Below, in pieces: positions 1 through 13,256 of a stretch of DNA of 64,000 nucleotides. The first letter of the stretch is position 1. The number at the start of each line of letters is the position of its first letter. A model generated the notes under the pieces. It was not told the DNA's origin. It saw nothing but the letters and a program-made list of their open reading frames with translations, and did not search any database. A program made the position numbers and the translations under genes. Source of the DNA: Orthonyx spaldingii (taxonomy: Eukaryota; Chordata; Aves; Passeriformes; Orthonychidae); contig VZTJ01000753.1 in assembly GCA_013397795.1 (NCBI GenBank), positions 399,781 through 463,780 on the forward strand, given 5' to 3'.

Positions 1-1964
1 GAAGATGAAATGCTCCAGAAGAGTGCACTTGAATTTATACTGTAAAATTTTGCCATTAGTTAAAAATACATTTTTAAAGATAGATAATAATTATTATTAC
101 TATTAGGAGTAGTATTTCCACCCTATAATTGAAGGGCCTGTAAAAGATACAACAGAATATCTGAAAGAGTTTGAAATGGTACACAGCACACCAATAGAAA
201 CCTTTTTTTAACCTCCTAGTTAAGGTCCCCTTCTTCTCCAGTCCTGAAAACAGACCAGGTATTTCAGCCAGAAAAACTCACTCCCTTATGAAAGCAAAAT
301 AATTTAGATTTGTGCATCTGATCAGTGCATTTATTCTAGGCAAAAATCACCAGAAACCTTTCAAATTGAAACTATTCAGAATGCTTGATTTCCCAAGGAA
401 GATTAAATACAAAAAAGGAGAGCTGAATCCCACCATCAGTATGCAGCAAAGGACACCTACTTCAAAATAACTGACCTATCCAACAATGCTGGACAGTGTT
501 CAGTCCATATCAGAAATTTTTAAAAAAACACCACCCCACAACGGAAACACAAAATCTTAAATTCTGCTAAATGTTGCACTATATTAGGAAAGATACCAAT
601 AATAAACATGCTCAGGAGAAAAAATATACTCAAGAAGCGAAAAAGAGATTGTAAATAAAATCTCACAAGCATTCTGAAAAATTCCAATGTCCAATGGAAT
701 CCTTTTACACTTTGATCAAATTCATTGATTACTAAGATCAAAGGATCACTTTCTTATCTGAAAAATTATAATATACACTCTTACAACACAGAAACTTGTA
801 AAGAAACCCCTTTCTTTCAGAACAGCCTCCAGCATCTGCAGCCAGTCTGAAACCACTACTTTGTGTGCTCTGATGACTGAAGGAAACGAAATGGGCATAT
901 TTGTTAAAGTCAGCTGGGAAACCACACGACTTGGTTAGTTCCAGAGTTCATAAATTTATGTCAGAATAAAAGGAACAGTAAAAGCACAAGTGAACCAATT
1001 TACCCTAAGTGCAAATGGCAGTTTTGTTATTTGGTGTCAAAGTTACCATGAGCACAATGACAACCTGCCATAACACATTTTCATGTTCACTAAAGAACAA
1101 GGATTTAGTTGGTTAATATTCCCAGCAATACTCTTTTTCATAATTTACAACAACTAGATGCTGATAGGTTATTTAACATTTATGAAGTTAAGATGTAATC
1201 AGAAAAACCCTGATTATCTTTACAAATAAAAAAGTTAAATTATTCCACTTTTTTTTCCCTGCAACTTCATTTCACAGCAGGTGCACATTTTGCAATGGGA
1301 CAAATCAATCAAATGAAACCCTGTTTTTTTGTGGGCATATTTGGATAACATTTAATGGACAATTCTGTGCAGAACTCTGCAAATTAGGTTTGACAGCTCT
1401 GTGTACTTCAAAACTAGGCTAGGTCAAAAAGAGAATTTGCAGCACAAGGTGCTTGGAACTGGGGGGGAAAAGCCACAGACTTACAGACTGGTCATCCAAA
1501 ATCTGTTTGAAGTCAATTGCTGAAAAATTGTTTAGTATGATGTGAAGTCCTATCACAATTAAGAGCAAAATAGTTAAACTTTTTCACTTATAAGAAACAA
1601 ATACTGAAACAGGAACATCATGTCTTTTAAAGTTATATTTTAATATTTAAATTCACGAAACAGAACAATCTATTTGGCTTCCGGAGATTAACTATTTACA
1701 TTATGCTTCAAATATCCAGATGTCTCAATCTGATTGTATCAAGTGTTCCCACCAAGACTCTGAAAACAGTAACAGCTGGAGATACTGACTATTTGCAAGA
1801 TATAGAACTTTGGATATTGAGCTTGAAAAGCTTGTCCTACAGTGAGGTGGAGCAAACAATAATTTACACAAAAACCCAAAAATGAGATAATGTGACATTG
1901 GCTTATCAAAAGTTCCATTTGCTAGGCCACAAGAAACCAGGTTTTTGGGGAAGCTATGACAAAT

Positions 1965-1986
1965 ACATGGTATTCAAATACCATGT
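1965..1986. repeat. Perfect 10-bp inverted repeat
   Basis: Arms ACATGGTATT and AATACCATGT separated by CA. Intronic; no known role. Confidence 0.85.
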
Positions 1987-3340
1987 TTGATCCCAAAAAG
2001 AATAAAGTAAGAATCCAGATTTTACACAACTCATTCTAACTGATAAGCAAACCTAGAGGTGGATAGAGTGTTACAACATGATGAGGAAGATAATATTTTA
2101 ATCCAGATGACCATTAACATATGAAGCAGGTATCTCAGGAACAGAGGACAGGATCCTATTTTGAGCATGTTCAGCTTTCAAGTTACCACCAGCAGCAACT
2201 GAAGACACCCAGAAGAATCAGGTCCCCAGTGAGGACCAGTGGGGTTGTCATAGGCTGGAATGAAGACGGCTGCCTGACTGCCTATCAATAACATTTATGG
2301 ATATACCTTGGGGAAATTATGTGGTGGGTTTTTTTCCATTTGTCTCTTCTGCCTCTATGCATGGCACTAATAGTTGTTTCATAATAATTGTAACATATCC
2401 TTCTGTAGCATATCAGTGAAATGTACCGTACCTCTGAGATCTGTGCACTGAGGCAATGCCACACAAGATAATGGAATGCCTATTTCAGAAAATAAAGTCC
2501 TATTTTCCATAGTGAGTGAGGTGTGTCAAATATTTTTTTCCAAATCCATCACTTTAACCACTACTGGGCCACCTCACTGTTTAGCTAAGTCAGGAGTTTT
2601 GAAATGCTACATATCTATAAAGTCACAAGATTTAAGATATATTACAGATGCTGAAACATGATAATTAAACCATCCAAAAGGAAGGTCTGTGTAATATGAT
2701 GTGTCCATAATTAATCCTGAGGGTGATTATTTGATCCAAATTTATTACAGCAGATAAGACAGAATGCCGAAGCAGCGCTGATATCCACAGACAGGAAGAC
2801 ACTATGAACAAGTACCTTCTCGTCAAAACTTTGGTAATTAAAAGCACTTTTTTTGACATCGAGTCTATACCAGTGAAAATAACAGTTTTATTCAAGAGTG
2901 ACTTCCAAGCCTGACAATCCTTGTAAGTAAAGGAGCATTCTGGGTTTATAAGGAAAACCTATGTGACCTCAGTATAGCCTATTCTGAGACAAGGATTCAC
3001 ACACAGGAAAAAATAGATCAGAAAAAAACCAAAGTTACTCTATGCACACAGAAATAAATAAGGACAAGAAGTAGTAGACACTTTAGGCTAATCCTACCAA
3101 TATGGGGATGTATGTGACCCCAGACAACTGTATGCACAGGACATGTTAATGGGATCTATGCCATTCCAGAAGATCAGAACTCCCAGAATAAACCTCCACC
3201 TGCATCCTCTGCAGTCTTACTCTTAAGGAAAATAACTCCAGCTCTAGAAGCACAAAGGACATCAGACTGAGCACAAAGCAGCATTATGAAGGGTCAAGAA
3301 TTAGTTTCCTAGCTTCTGCATAGAACTATGCTTCTGCCCA

Positions 3341-3402
3341 CAGGTTTTAGTAGCGTTAGTAGCATTTAGTAACTTTCAGTAACATTCAGTTACATTTCTA
3401 TG
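3341..3402 (+). repeat. Degenerate TTAGTAGCATT tandem
   Basis: About five imperfect copies of a 10-12 base unit such as GTTAGTAGCATT, AGTAACTTTC and AGTAACATTC. It grades into non-repetitive sequence. Confidence 0.6.
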
Positions 3403-5319
3403 CTGTTAGTACTCCCCATTCTTGTAAGTTCAGCTAGTGGCCCTGAAGGGCTTTAAAAAAAACAAGATTTGTTTTCCCATCTTAACTAAGAAGAAAATGA
3501 ACTTCATCGTAGCTGAAATCAGGACAATACTCAACAGAAACACAGTTTGAAAAATAATCCCTTACTCATATTTTAAAATTTAAATAATTGGCCCCACAAC
3601 AAGAAGGCAGAGAGGAAGAGTCCAAGTTATCAAGTAAGTGAAGTAAAATAAGTGTTCAAGGTGTGTCCCAAAGTCTGGAAAGAAGGACATGTTCCTTCTC
3701 CATCTGAGGACAATAATTTCTGCAGATGTGTGAATACATGAACTCTGTATCTTCCGCAGATCCATAATGTCCAGCCTTCTCCTCATCCCTCTGATGTGTG
3801 GTTTCAGGAATACATCTTTGTATGCATAATCTTAATTGCAACATAAGCAAATGTACTCCACAGAGCCTGGTTCTCCTCACAGGCTTGTAACCTACTGTGA
3901 GTAACAGGAATTTAAGCAGCTGGAAAAGGTCTAGAACAAGGACAAGCTTTTCTGGGAAACACCCCACTCTTCACAGCCTATGCTATTTCAGCATATTCTT
4001 ATGTTTTAAACCTATTTATAATGTTGCTAATATTTTGTACCTTAAATTATATTTATTATCAAAACTATAATGCAGCTTGAGTCACTTTCCAATAAAGCCA
4101 ACTGTAGATTATATGCTATTTGAATTCACCTGCGTTCTGCTGGGTTCTAAATCCTTTCAGGCAGTAGGGGGAAAAGTTTAATTTAAGATTTTAATCTTTT
4201 TCATATATTATAGCATTTCTATAATGGATTTTGTGCTCCTGAAAACTAAAAGATTGACAGCTCAGGGTATTATAGATTTATTAATCATTGCTTAAATGGG
4301 TAGGGTGAGTGCTGCTAAGCACTGCCACAATACTTGCAATCCCAGTCTTGAAGGCAAAATACATTTTCTAGGTGACTTTATTTTTATTGCCAATTGACCC
4401 TTGCTACGCAAGGATAGAACATCTTAAATAATTAGAAAGAGGAGATATTAAAAACTTCCACGAGCTCATTGATAAAACACATATGGCTGTTATTGCAATA
4501 CACAAATATCTGAAGTTTCTAAAACAATTTACATCATTTTAAGTGAAAAAAAGCCAATATCTACAAACTAGAAAACACCTTGTTGGAGATGAACTACACT
4601 AGACAAAAGATTGTTCATTACAAGGCTCTCATGGTCTCACAATAACTACAGCATATAATTTTTATAGCATCAGTAAAGTGCACCAATCACTTCTGATCTA
4701 TATTGATGAAACACCCCATAGTTTCTCTTATAAAAAGATACTACAATTCAATTATTCATTCTTAGCCCAGCTCTATAGTAGGTGAAGGCCACCTGATTAT
4801 GTTCAGGAGAAGAGTAATTAGAGGAGAAATATTTTTGGGCCTTTGCTGACCCACCATACTGCAAGATAACATATCCACACAACACTATGGTGCTCAGGCA
4901 AGCAAAATTTACTCAATCAGGTCAAAGCTAGCACAGGATAGCTGTCACACAACCTAAAAGGTTGTCAAGTTTCCCTGGTAAATCCTGATAACTCAGGTTA
5001 GTATGAACAGAAGAGAAAACTCATAATTTGTTGGGTTTTTACTTAATACCTGCACTCAGTAATAGTTCAGAACACCAAAACATACAGGGTTTTCATCAGC
5101 TAAACCTCACAATACCCATGTCAAGTATCTAGGTCAATATTATTAAAATAATATGTCTCTAGGACACAGCAGCTTTAGATACTGGTTATTTAAATCACAA
5201 ACACTAAAACCAAATATGAAGAATAAAAATATCAGAATGATTCAGCTGCCTACCTGGATATACTAATTTTTCAATCCTTTCATTTTGCTACAAAGTACTA
5301 CGTAAAAATGCATTTTTAC

Positions 5320-5477
5320 CTGGCACATCCCAAGCCAGAAATATAGAATATGCATCAATTACTGTGACATTATATGGGACATGAATTTTCTCTGGTGTTC
5401 CTACTGGTGTTTGTATAACATATTTATCACTAGTGTTGCTGCCGCCCCAAGTGCTGGCTTCCAGCTGGTAAACATAT
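5320..5477 (-). CDS. USH2A: USH2A exon E17 (FN3 end and next FN3 start)
   Basis: The last exon in the window, 158 nt, between acceptor GTTTGTGCAG and donor CAG|GTAAAA. It completes an Arg codon and ends one base into a Gly codon, so another exon must follow beyond the window. YVYQLEASTWGGSNTSDKYV ends one FN3 repeat; QTPVGTPEKIHVPYNVTVI begins the next, ending at AYSIFLAWDVPG. NTS and NVT are sequons. The TPVGTPE linker and AYSIF-AW pattern are close to human usherin exon 58 as I remember it. Confidence 0.95.
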
Positions 5478-6236
5478 CTGCACAAACACAAAAAGATCAG
5501 CAGACACTGCAGTTAGAAGCTTTAGGCATATCAGTAACAGAACATTTCCATTTTCACCAATTTATTGTGAATACAACAAGTATTACAAATACTGCATTAG
5601 TGAAGATTTTCACATTTAAGTTTTCTTAATGTGAGAAAAGTAACTTATAGTAATAATTATCATAGAACCTTAGATAGTAACACTAAAATACTAATACTAT
5701 ATACTATACTAAATACTAATACTAAAATTCAAATTAGCTTACATACGAAAGAGAAGTATTGACTCAAAAAGTGTCAAAACTATTTTCAGGATAAATTCTA
5801 TAAAAATATCAGCAGTCACTTTTGAGCCTGTATGCTCAATGTGCACTACACATTATGTACCATGTGCAGTGCTGTTGTCATATAAAACTGGAAATTTTTC
5901 AGAGCATATTCCATGATGGAAAAATATCTACCATTGTGCTACCAACAACCAGACAAGAAAAAAATAAATTAAAAAAGTTTAATTTCTTTGAATTAGAATG
6001 ATTTATTCCCAAAAACAACAAAAAAATTAAGTCCTTTGAGTAAAGCCTTTCTAACATTTGAAAGACTCCTAAAAATACTCTATCAATTTTCAATAATACA
6101 GTAATATTGTAAGAGAGTTTTCTTTTGTTCACAGTAAGTTATATATTATACCATATTTATATATACTTCACTAACACAAGTACCTATGTTTTTCAAGGCC
6201 TTTCACCTGTTACCAGAGCTCTTTAACATGCCTTAC
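5478..6236 (-). other. USH2A: Intron E16-E17 (759 nt)
   Basis: AT-rich; contains a degenerate ACTAATACTA-type simple repeat (5664-5735). Nothing else recognised. Confidence 0.75.
5664..5735 (+). repeat. Degenerate ACTAATACTA simple repeat
   Basis: Repeated and slipped copies of ACTAA/TACTAT units, for example ATACTAATACTATATACTA. It lies in intron E16-E17. Confidence 0.7.
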
Positions 6237-6420
6237 CTACTGTTAGGCTGCAGGTCAACATCTGTGAAATTCAGGTCTGTACTGCCACCCAGGAAAATCT
6301 GCTCTCCATCACGGAATAATCGATAATGAGTAATGAGTCCATTGGGTTCCTCTGGTTCACTCCAGTACATTTCCACTTCTGTTGAGCTGACTATGATATG
6401 ATGAGGTTTTGTCCATACCC
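6237..6420 (-). CDS. USH2A: USH2A exon E16 (FN3 strands A-E)
   Basis: A 184-nt exon between acceptor TGTTAATAG and donor TAG|GTAAGG. It starts with two bases of a Gly codon and ends two bases into an Arg codon. VWTKPHHIIVSSTEVEMYW is strands A-B with the conserved Trp. SEPEEPNGLITHYRLFRDGE holds the P-N-G turn. LGGSTDLNFTDVDLQPNS ends in the E-F loop with an NFT sequon. The acceptor lacks a strong polypyrimidine tract (TGTCATTATGATGTTAATAG), so recognition may depend on the good donor. Confidence 0.95.
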
Positions 6421-6957
6421 CTATTAACATCATAATGACACTATTTTAATTTTATGACAGAAACGTAAAAGTGGTTTTTTTTCCTTTCCCATACTTCATG
6501 CTGCTGTTTTCAGCAATGTAAAGAAAACACAAAACACTGTCAGAGAGAAGGACAGAATTTAACACACTTTCTGTATTTATCCTATAACAAATGCAACCAA
6601 TTAGACAAGGTAAAAATTAGTGGAGAACAAGGCCAAAGGCTGCAGCCTTTATATGCCCAGTAGTGTCTGCATATTTATTTGTGCTTCAAAAAATATTCAT
6701 CTTTTAATTCTAACTTGGTTAACTTAAAGACGAATTTGGGGAAATTTTCACAAAAACAAAGTAGAAATGCAGTGCCAGGCAGTAAAGAGAATGTGGTAAG
6801 ATACAAAAACTCCAAGAGAGACAGATCCTCTTGTGTAAATTTCTACATGATAGCTTGATGGATGACAGTGGAGTTGTGCACTTTGTTAAACCATCAGAAA
6901 ATACAAGCCCGTATGACCATCTCTTTGCAGTTCTATAAGAATGACTTTCTCCCTTAC
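6421..6957 (-). other. USH2A: Intron E15-E16 (537 nt)
   Basis: The shortest complete intron in the window. AT-rich; no element recognised. Confidence 0.75.
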
Positions 6958-7065
6958 CATGAGGAGCAGCTTGTAAAGTTTGACCTGAAAGTGGTTGGCT
7001 GGAAGCACACCCAGCAGATGTGCATGCAATAAGCACAAAGCTGTAATTAGTGTATGGCTGCAGAC
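6958..7065 (-). CDS. USH2A: USH2A exon E15 (FN3 strands F-G)
   Basis: The shortest exon in the window (108 nt), between acceptor CTCTTCCTAG and donor GTAAGGGA. It begins with two bases of a Gly codon and ends one base into the next Gly codon, so it is frame-neutral. It encodes LQPYTNYSFVLIACTSAGC and then SSQPLSGQTLQAAPH, ending one FN3 repeat. NYS is a sequon. The CTSAGC motif repeats the pattern seen in E13. The open frame continues past the donor into the intron, but the splice site and the join to E16 (APH-G-VWTKP) fix the true end. Confidence 0.95.
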
Positions 7066-10000
7066 CTAGGAAGAGAAAACAGAGGTTAGGCTGAGATATT
7101 GACATCAGTCATCGCAAGAATTATATCTCTACATGGAAAGTTACTGGATTTAAAGTTAAATTTTAGTGTTTTTGACAAACATAAAGTATGAACCATTCTT
7201 ATATTACATCTGAACAATACTGAAATGGTGAATTTTTGCTAATTTAGACATATATCCTCTGCTGATATAAAAGACCTGAAAAAACAATTCAGATTGAATG
7301 TCTGTCTACGTTGCAATGGATCGATGGATGTCCTTCATATATCTGAATCAGCTTTAAATAAAAAAATTTGCAATGCAGAAAAATATCTGCAAGTGCAATT
7401 GCTTAGAGTTTTGGACTTGAAAACCTGAATAATTTGTAATATTTTTAAATTTAATACAAATACTCACTTGCACATGAAGCCTTCTATTATATTGCAAACA
7501 AGTCCAAAGATACTCCTGCCACCTTCCCAATTTCTATTTGTTCATTTTCCCTCTATTTTTACCGTATTTGTTACAAGACTTTACCATAACTTCTACAAAG
7601 CAGTTAGAAGCTGAACTGACAACCAAGCCCTCATTACAAGATATTAATTTTAGTTTCTTTAACTTTTAAATTTTTATTTTTTAAGCTCAAACCTTCTATG
7701 CTGGACATCCTTGAATGAGATGAAAAGAGAGTATATTGCTTTGTCTTTTTCTTGGAAATTTTCAAACATCCTTGTGCTGTGCGTCAATGACTTCAGATTT
7801 GATATCAAATTGCCTGCGGCTTAAGAATTTGACTTTAGGGCTACTCATAAAACTGCACCTATAATTTGGCTAAGATACTAAGCTTTTATAATAGCCAAAT
7901 CTGTGCACCCATTAAAGCCTTCTTGTAGCTAAATTGTGAAAGATGTAGACGACTGTGAAATCACCTTAGAGCTCAGCTTCAACTGCTGATCAGCCTTACT
8001 CACAGAGAACCCTCCAGCCCAGGATACAGCACTTTTGCTAAACTACTCTTTTGGATATTTCTCAAAATTGATCTTTAAGATAATACCAGGCAGAAACACT
8101 GAAAACCCCTTTCTCACGTTTTCAAGGATGCTCTTGTTAATACCTCATAAGACATTAAATAAAGGTTCCTGTTCCTGAATGCAAAGGATGCAAACAGTAG
8201 AACAAGAAACAAATTATACACAAAAACTCTTTGAAATTATTAAAATTGCAAAACTAAGCACTCAAAAACTGGGAAATCCCAGTGCCAGGATATTGTACAA
8301 CACAAATTGATCCCCTTTTGTTCACAGGCTTTGTCACACAGTCCTTTCTAAAACTGTCTCCACCATGTGGTCTCTGGCCTGATTAATTGTACATAAATTG
8401 AGACTTTTTTTTGTAGTGTCCATCCCTAGAGTGTACTGATGCTTTACTAACACCAACCAGCTGAGCATTCCAAATGTCTTAAAACAGTACCAAAACAAAA
8501 AATCCCACCCACCCAACTCCACAAAAACCCACATAAACTAAAATACAAAAAACCCCCAAAAAACAAAAGAGAAAGATTTCTCTCTCAGAATCAGGATATT
8601 GACTCAAAGAGACTGAGAGAACCAAAAATCTACTTGGAGCTGCCAGGAGGCCATTTGGGATGCCTGGGACCTGGTGTGATGCAAAACTTTATATATTCAA
8701 GCATAACTGGTGCCTTCAGCTGCAGCTCTGAGAGCTCAGGAAATTCAGGTCTCAGGCAAGGTGTCCAGAAAATGAAGATGTGGTTGTGACAATCTGTGAA
8801 AGACTGAGACGTGCCTTCCTCAGTACCACAGCTTGAACAAATATGAAAGCCCTGCATGTCAGGCCATTCCCTTTGGCAGTCTATGCTACCAGGCCCTCAT
8901 ATTTGGTCCCTCTGGGCTGGCACTTTCCCAATTGCCTCCCACACTGTGCTCCATGTTCCAATGTTCCTGCCTCCTTGACTTCTGCCAAGCAGAAAGGGAA
9001 TGTAGCTCTGGGCAGAAGGAGAATTAGGCCCATCTACACTGAGACTCCCAAAAGGAATAAATCTACTAAACACAGCCAAAGCTGAGGCAGCAGTCCTCCA
9101 CACAGGAGCTTCATTTTATTCCTCCCTGGAAGAGGCACAGATTGTGGACTGAACGAGGCAGTAACCCTATGCACAAATGACTGTACTGCTGTGTAATGCA
9201 GATTGCTTGTGTAAAAGAGGCTAAATTGGGATTGCACAGGTCAATTCATACGTATTATACAGGTCAATTTTTAAGCATGAGGCTTTATGGTCTTAACAGC
9301 GTACTTTTGATGTAGCTCCTGTGTCTAAATGGAATTATTTCAAGAACAATGACATTCTGTGACAACAAAAAAGCCTGTGCAAGATCTTTGTTTATAAACA
9401 AGTCCTTGCTTACACTCAGTACCAAGATATTGTAATTAAAGTATATTACAAACAAATAGAGTGAAAGAAGAAGCAGCAATTGCGTAGGCAGGCAAAATAC
9501 TGAATGGAAGACATGCAAACTGCTTAACAAATTGAACAAGATGTGAAGGAGAGAAAATAAAGAGATGACTCAGAGGGACAGCCCTTGCTGTAACCTAATC
9601 ATGAACTGGAAGAGAAGAAAAATCATCTGAACACTGTGTATAAAAGTAAAGAGGGAGAAAACGACAGTTGCAGACTACAGAGAGGCAAAGGCATGGAGGA
9701 AAGCCAAGTATTTAACATTTCAGGATAGAAAAGATTACTGTGGCAACAAATTACTTGAATTCCCCTAAAGGGAGTCATGTTCACTTTTAAAGGAAACATG
9801 CATAATAAAGCAATACTCATTTACAACTACACTTTAAAGAGAAAAACGAGCATTAAAACAAGAGCACATGGTTTCACTAAATTTATTTGTGAAATTCTGA
9901 TACCTGAAATTCTAGCCATACATGGAGCAGTCACAGCAGATTTTTATCTGGAATATTAAAGCTTTGCATTAGACACCTTGTCTTATGCATGCTTTGGAAA

Positions 10001-10157
10001 GCTCTGTGAAAATCTATGTATGTGATTGATAACAAAAATAACAAGATAATCTTGAAATAGAAACAGCTTTTTCCTTTTCTAATGTCTCTACTTGATTGTT
10101 CCCTAGAGGATATTTCTCCCCTCCTTTTCTTTTTAGTTTATTATTGTGGGGAACTTA

Positions 10158-10189
10158 ATTTTTTTTTTTTTTTTTTTAGTTTTTTTTTG
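10158..10189 (+). repeat. Poly-T tract
   Basis: Two T-runs (about 19 and 9 nt) separated by AG. No target-site duplication or element body recognised beside it. Confidence 0.9.
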
Positions 10190-11439
10190 GGTCAACTTAG
10201 CAGTCAACTTATATTGTTGCAGCATTTGTTATTTGCCAAAAGACTGTGGAACAGTGGGGATCTTTTAAGAATTCATTGTTCTATTAGCTAAATCAATTCC
10301 TTGTGATACTGTTTGTCTCCATTTGTGGGTATGGCTCCAGCAAGGTCAGTAATTAGCTCCCAGGATAACACTCCTGGGCCCCGCCATGGGGATTCTACTC
10401 AGGAGGATGTCAGACTGCTGACCACAGCCTCACGCAACCCCTTCACCCCCAAGAGTTTCCTTCAGATAAAATATTATTAGTGATTCAGTGCTGCATATGG
10501 AGATAGACTTGACCAGTGTCAACATTTTGGTATTTCTTCAGTTTTCATTGCCCTGAAATGGAGAATATGTTCAGGTGAAAGGATTTCAAACTATTCCGTC
10601 ATAAAGTATTATTCCTATTGTTTCTTTTACTAAAATAAATATCAGCTATCTTCCTTGCCTTTTACCTAAAAATGGTTGATCCTACAAGTTGTTGATAAAG
10701 ACTCTTACTTGGGATATTAACTTTAGTGTATTCAAAAGGGGGAGTTGAGAGGAATCTCTTCTATAAACCCACCTGCTGCTGCTGAAGAGGGCACTCTTGG
10801 CTTTCTTTTACAATTCCCCTAATTATTTTCCTCAGTCTTACCCTCTGCCTGGCCCCACTGCAAAGCATTAGCAGGCCCATTTGTAAAGTAGTAGTAACAC
10901 AAAGTGAAACAATGCCATAACTGTCATCCAAATTGTTCTGTACAGGGTAGTGGAAGTGTTCAGTAATAAATGATATAAAAAGGTCTTTTATTGACAAGCT
11001 GCCATGTGCTGTTTGCATTAGAGAATATGAGAAGATGATGGCTGCTGCCCCTAGGTCCCAGTGGCATTCAACTCAGTGAGATAGCAGAAAATGCTTCAGT
11101 TTGCTTAAAGCATTGATAACACCTCTAAATAATTAACTGAGGACTTCCTGTCTTCAATTACTTAATGCTTTTTTTAACATCTTGAGAGGATTATAAGCAA
11201 TTTATGGATTTCACATGATGAGCACATTCACCGCTATTCCCACAAAGCATTTGTGGGATCATGTTTCCAAAGCTTTGATGTAATTAAAAATAAGCAGTGA
11301 GACAATGGTGCCGTGGCAAGGTGCTAGCCTTCACGTCTGCTATTTGCGAGACCTGAGATTCAAAGTCTCCACAAATACTAATGCTACAGCTTCATTAATG
11401 TTCAACTGTTGCTCAGGGAAAAGCAGGCAGTTTAGGAAA

Positions 11440-11444
11440 AAGGA

Positions 11445-11476
<32 letters not shown>

Positions 11477-11487
11477 AGAAAAAACAA
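11440..11487 (+). repeat. A-rich simple repeat
   Basis: A run of about 20 A followed by GAAAAGAAAAGAAAAAGAAA. Could be the tail of a retroposed sequence, but the sequence to its left is not recognisable as one. Confidence 0.85.
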
Positions 11488-13057
11488 GGATAATGGGAAA
11501 ATCGAAACATACATCCACAGGGAGTAAGACAAACAGTTCAAACATTTGAGATTATGTATGAAGTAAATTTGATTCTTTTATCGTATTCTTTTAATTTAGA
11601 GAGCAATAATTACCCACATTGCTAAATCACTGTCATGAATTCCACATTATTACCCAAGGAAGCTCCTGCAGAAAACGGCAAAAGATTTGATTATGACTGT
11701 CAGGAGGAATGATCACTTATTTCACTCCTGGCTTAACATGGCCGCACTGGACAGTGGCTTAACAGAACAGGCACACAACAGAAAAAAGGATCCTTGTTTC
11801 TCAGGAATTAATTTCATTTCCTCTCACTTCCAACTGGTAAGTATTGGTACTAAAATGGAGATATTACTGCCTTGTAGGAGCATGAAAAATATTTTTCAAT
11901 GGGTTTGATAAATCACTCCTTGTTGGAATGTTCCTTCTTTACAGTGTAAACTTAACAGCTGCATTTCTAAAACATGTACCACCAAGTCTGGCTGATATCT
12001 CATGTCCAGAAGCACTGAATATGGAGATAGGAGTAATATACCACTGATGAATTTCACATTTGAGCATGATGTTGTCAAAGAGCAACGGCAATCTTGCTCT
12101 TCTGTAAGCGACTACAGCAGAGACAGATTCTTTTAAAGCACTAAGGGATCCACTCTGACTCAGGGCTCATGCTTTGAGGGGTGTTTGAGAGTGACATCTG
12201 TGCTCTAGAGGATTTATGTGTCCTAAGTCAACTTCTACTCTTTGGCTGGCTATCATATGATGTGTATAACATCAATCTTGACATTTCCTACTCATGGGGC
12301 AAAAAAAACTAGGGAAAAATTAATGCATTTGTGAGATATAAAAATTTGATGAGCAACCTGAGGTCAAAAAGTTAAAAAAAAAGATATCCCACAAAGCTTA
12401 TGCTCCTGCTCTGTGTTCAACAGGCAGATTTCTAAGAAGAATTTTGCCTCAGTGTAAGATTCAAAAATAACTAAATATTGAATATGTGAAAATAATGCAT
12501 TTGAGGTCTGAGCCAAACTTTCCCCCAAAATCCCTGGAATAAAGTTTCTTTCACCAAGTATTTAGAAAATGGCTATAAGCAATATATAATATTATAAACA
12601 GAATTCGGGATCTTTCCTGTTCTGTTTTCCTTTCTGTTTTATTATCTCAGACATAAAGTACTGGATCCTTCTCAGTCCTCCTGTACTAGTACACATTCAC
12701 AACTGCATTACTGCACATCAGTGATGTTACAAGAGAGAGCTGAACCTGTATGAAGGGATGGCAAGCCTGAACAGAATATCTGAGTCCTTTAGCACAGAGC
12801 ATACACCTTCAATCAAGCGGGATAGATTTATTTTAAAATTTTGAAATTAAATCTATTAATATTTTAACAAACAGCAGCTAGAAATGAGATTGAAAAATAA
12901 ATAAATTTAAGATATGTAAAGTCATGATAAAGCATTCCAAACTGTGCATAGTACTGGGGATTTCAAAGTTACTGACAAGTGGCATTTTTAATATATTAAT
13001 ACTGTCTTATATCTTAGGGACAGGACATTAGCTTGTCAAAGAGCTCTGCCTCCTTAC

Positions 13058-13256
13058 CTGACACTGTGTGCTGCATTCTGCCTGCAGCATCAATGTATAT
13101 AAGTCCTCTTCCCACTTGACTGATCTGGTACTCCCTGATGATCCCATTTGGTTTCTTGGGTGCAATCCAGCTTAAATGTAACGCTGTGGAGTTCAGAGCA
13201 CTGACGTCTGGTGGCTGAACACTCTCGGGGACTCCTTGGACAGTGACTGCAACTAC
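13058..13256 (-). CDS. USH2A: USH2A exon E14 (FN3 strands A-E)
   Basis: A 199-nt exon between acceptor ATGTCTTCAG and donor GTAAGGAG. It starts in phase 0 and ends one base into a Gly codon. VVAVTVQGVPESVQPPDV is the linker and strand A. ALNSTALHLSWIAPKKPNG carries an NST sequon, the conserved Trp and the P-N-G turn. EYQISQVGRGLIYIDAAGR and QHTVSG follow. The HLSW and QVGRGLI stretches agree with human usherin as remembered. It joins E15 to complete the repeat (TVSG|LQPYTNYSF). Confidence 0.95.

Larger units (their letters stand above)
1..5319 (-). other. USH2A: Intron downstream of E17 (partial, at least 5.3 kb)
   Basis: AT-rich intron whose acceptor is outside the window. I looked for the next FN3 exon on the minus strand and saw none. 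It holds a degenerate TTAGTAGCATT-like repeat (3341-3402) and a perfect 10-bp inverted repeat (1965-1986). Confidence 0.7.
7066..13057 (-). other. USH2A: Intron E14-E15 (5992 nt)
   Basis: Large AT-rich intron with a T-rich tract (10158-10189) and a long A-rich tract (11440-11487). GC-richer stretches at 8620-9120 and 10320-10460 might be ancient repeats, but I cannot name them. No exon is visible between E14 and E15, and their frames and sequence join directly. Confidence 0.65.

Noticed and set aside
3656..3967. A 103-codon minus-strand frame beyond E17, considered as the next USH2A exon.
   Set aside because: It lacks FN3 features (no conserved Trp, no P-N-G turn, no F-strand Tyr) and does not resemble what should follow AYSIFLAWDVPG.
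1..5319. A further downstream USH2A exon in the last part of the window.
   Set aside because: No minus-strand segment there shows FN3 motifs with matching splice sites; the following intron probably extends past the window.
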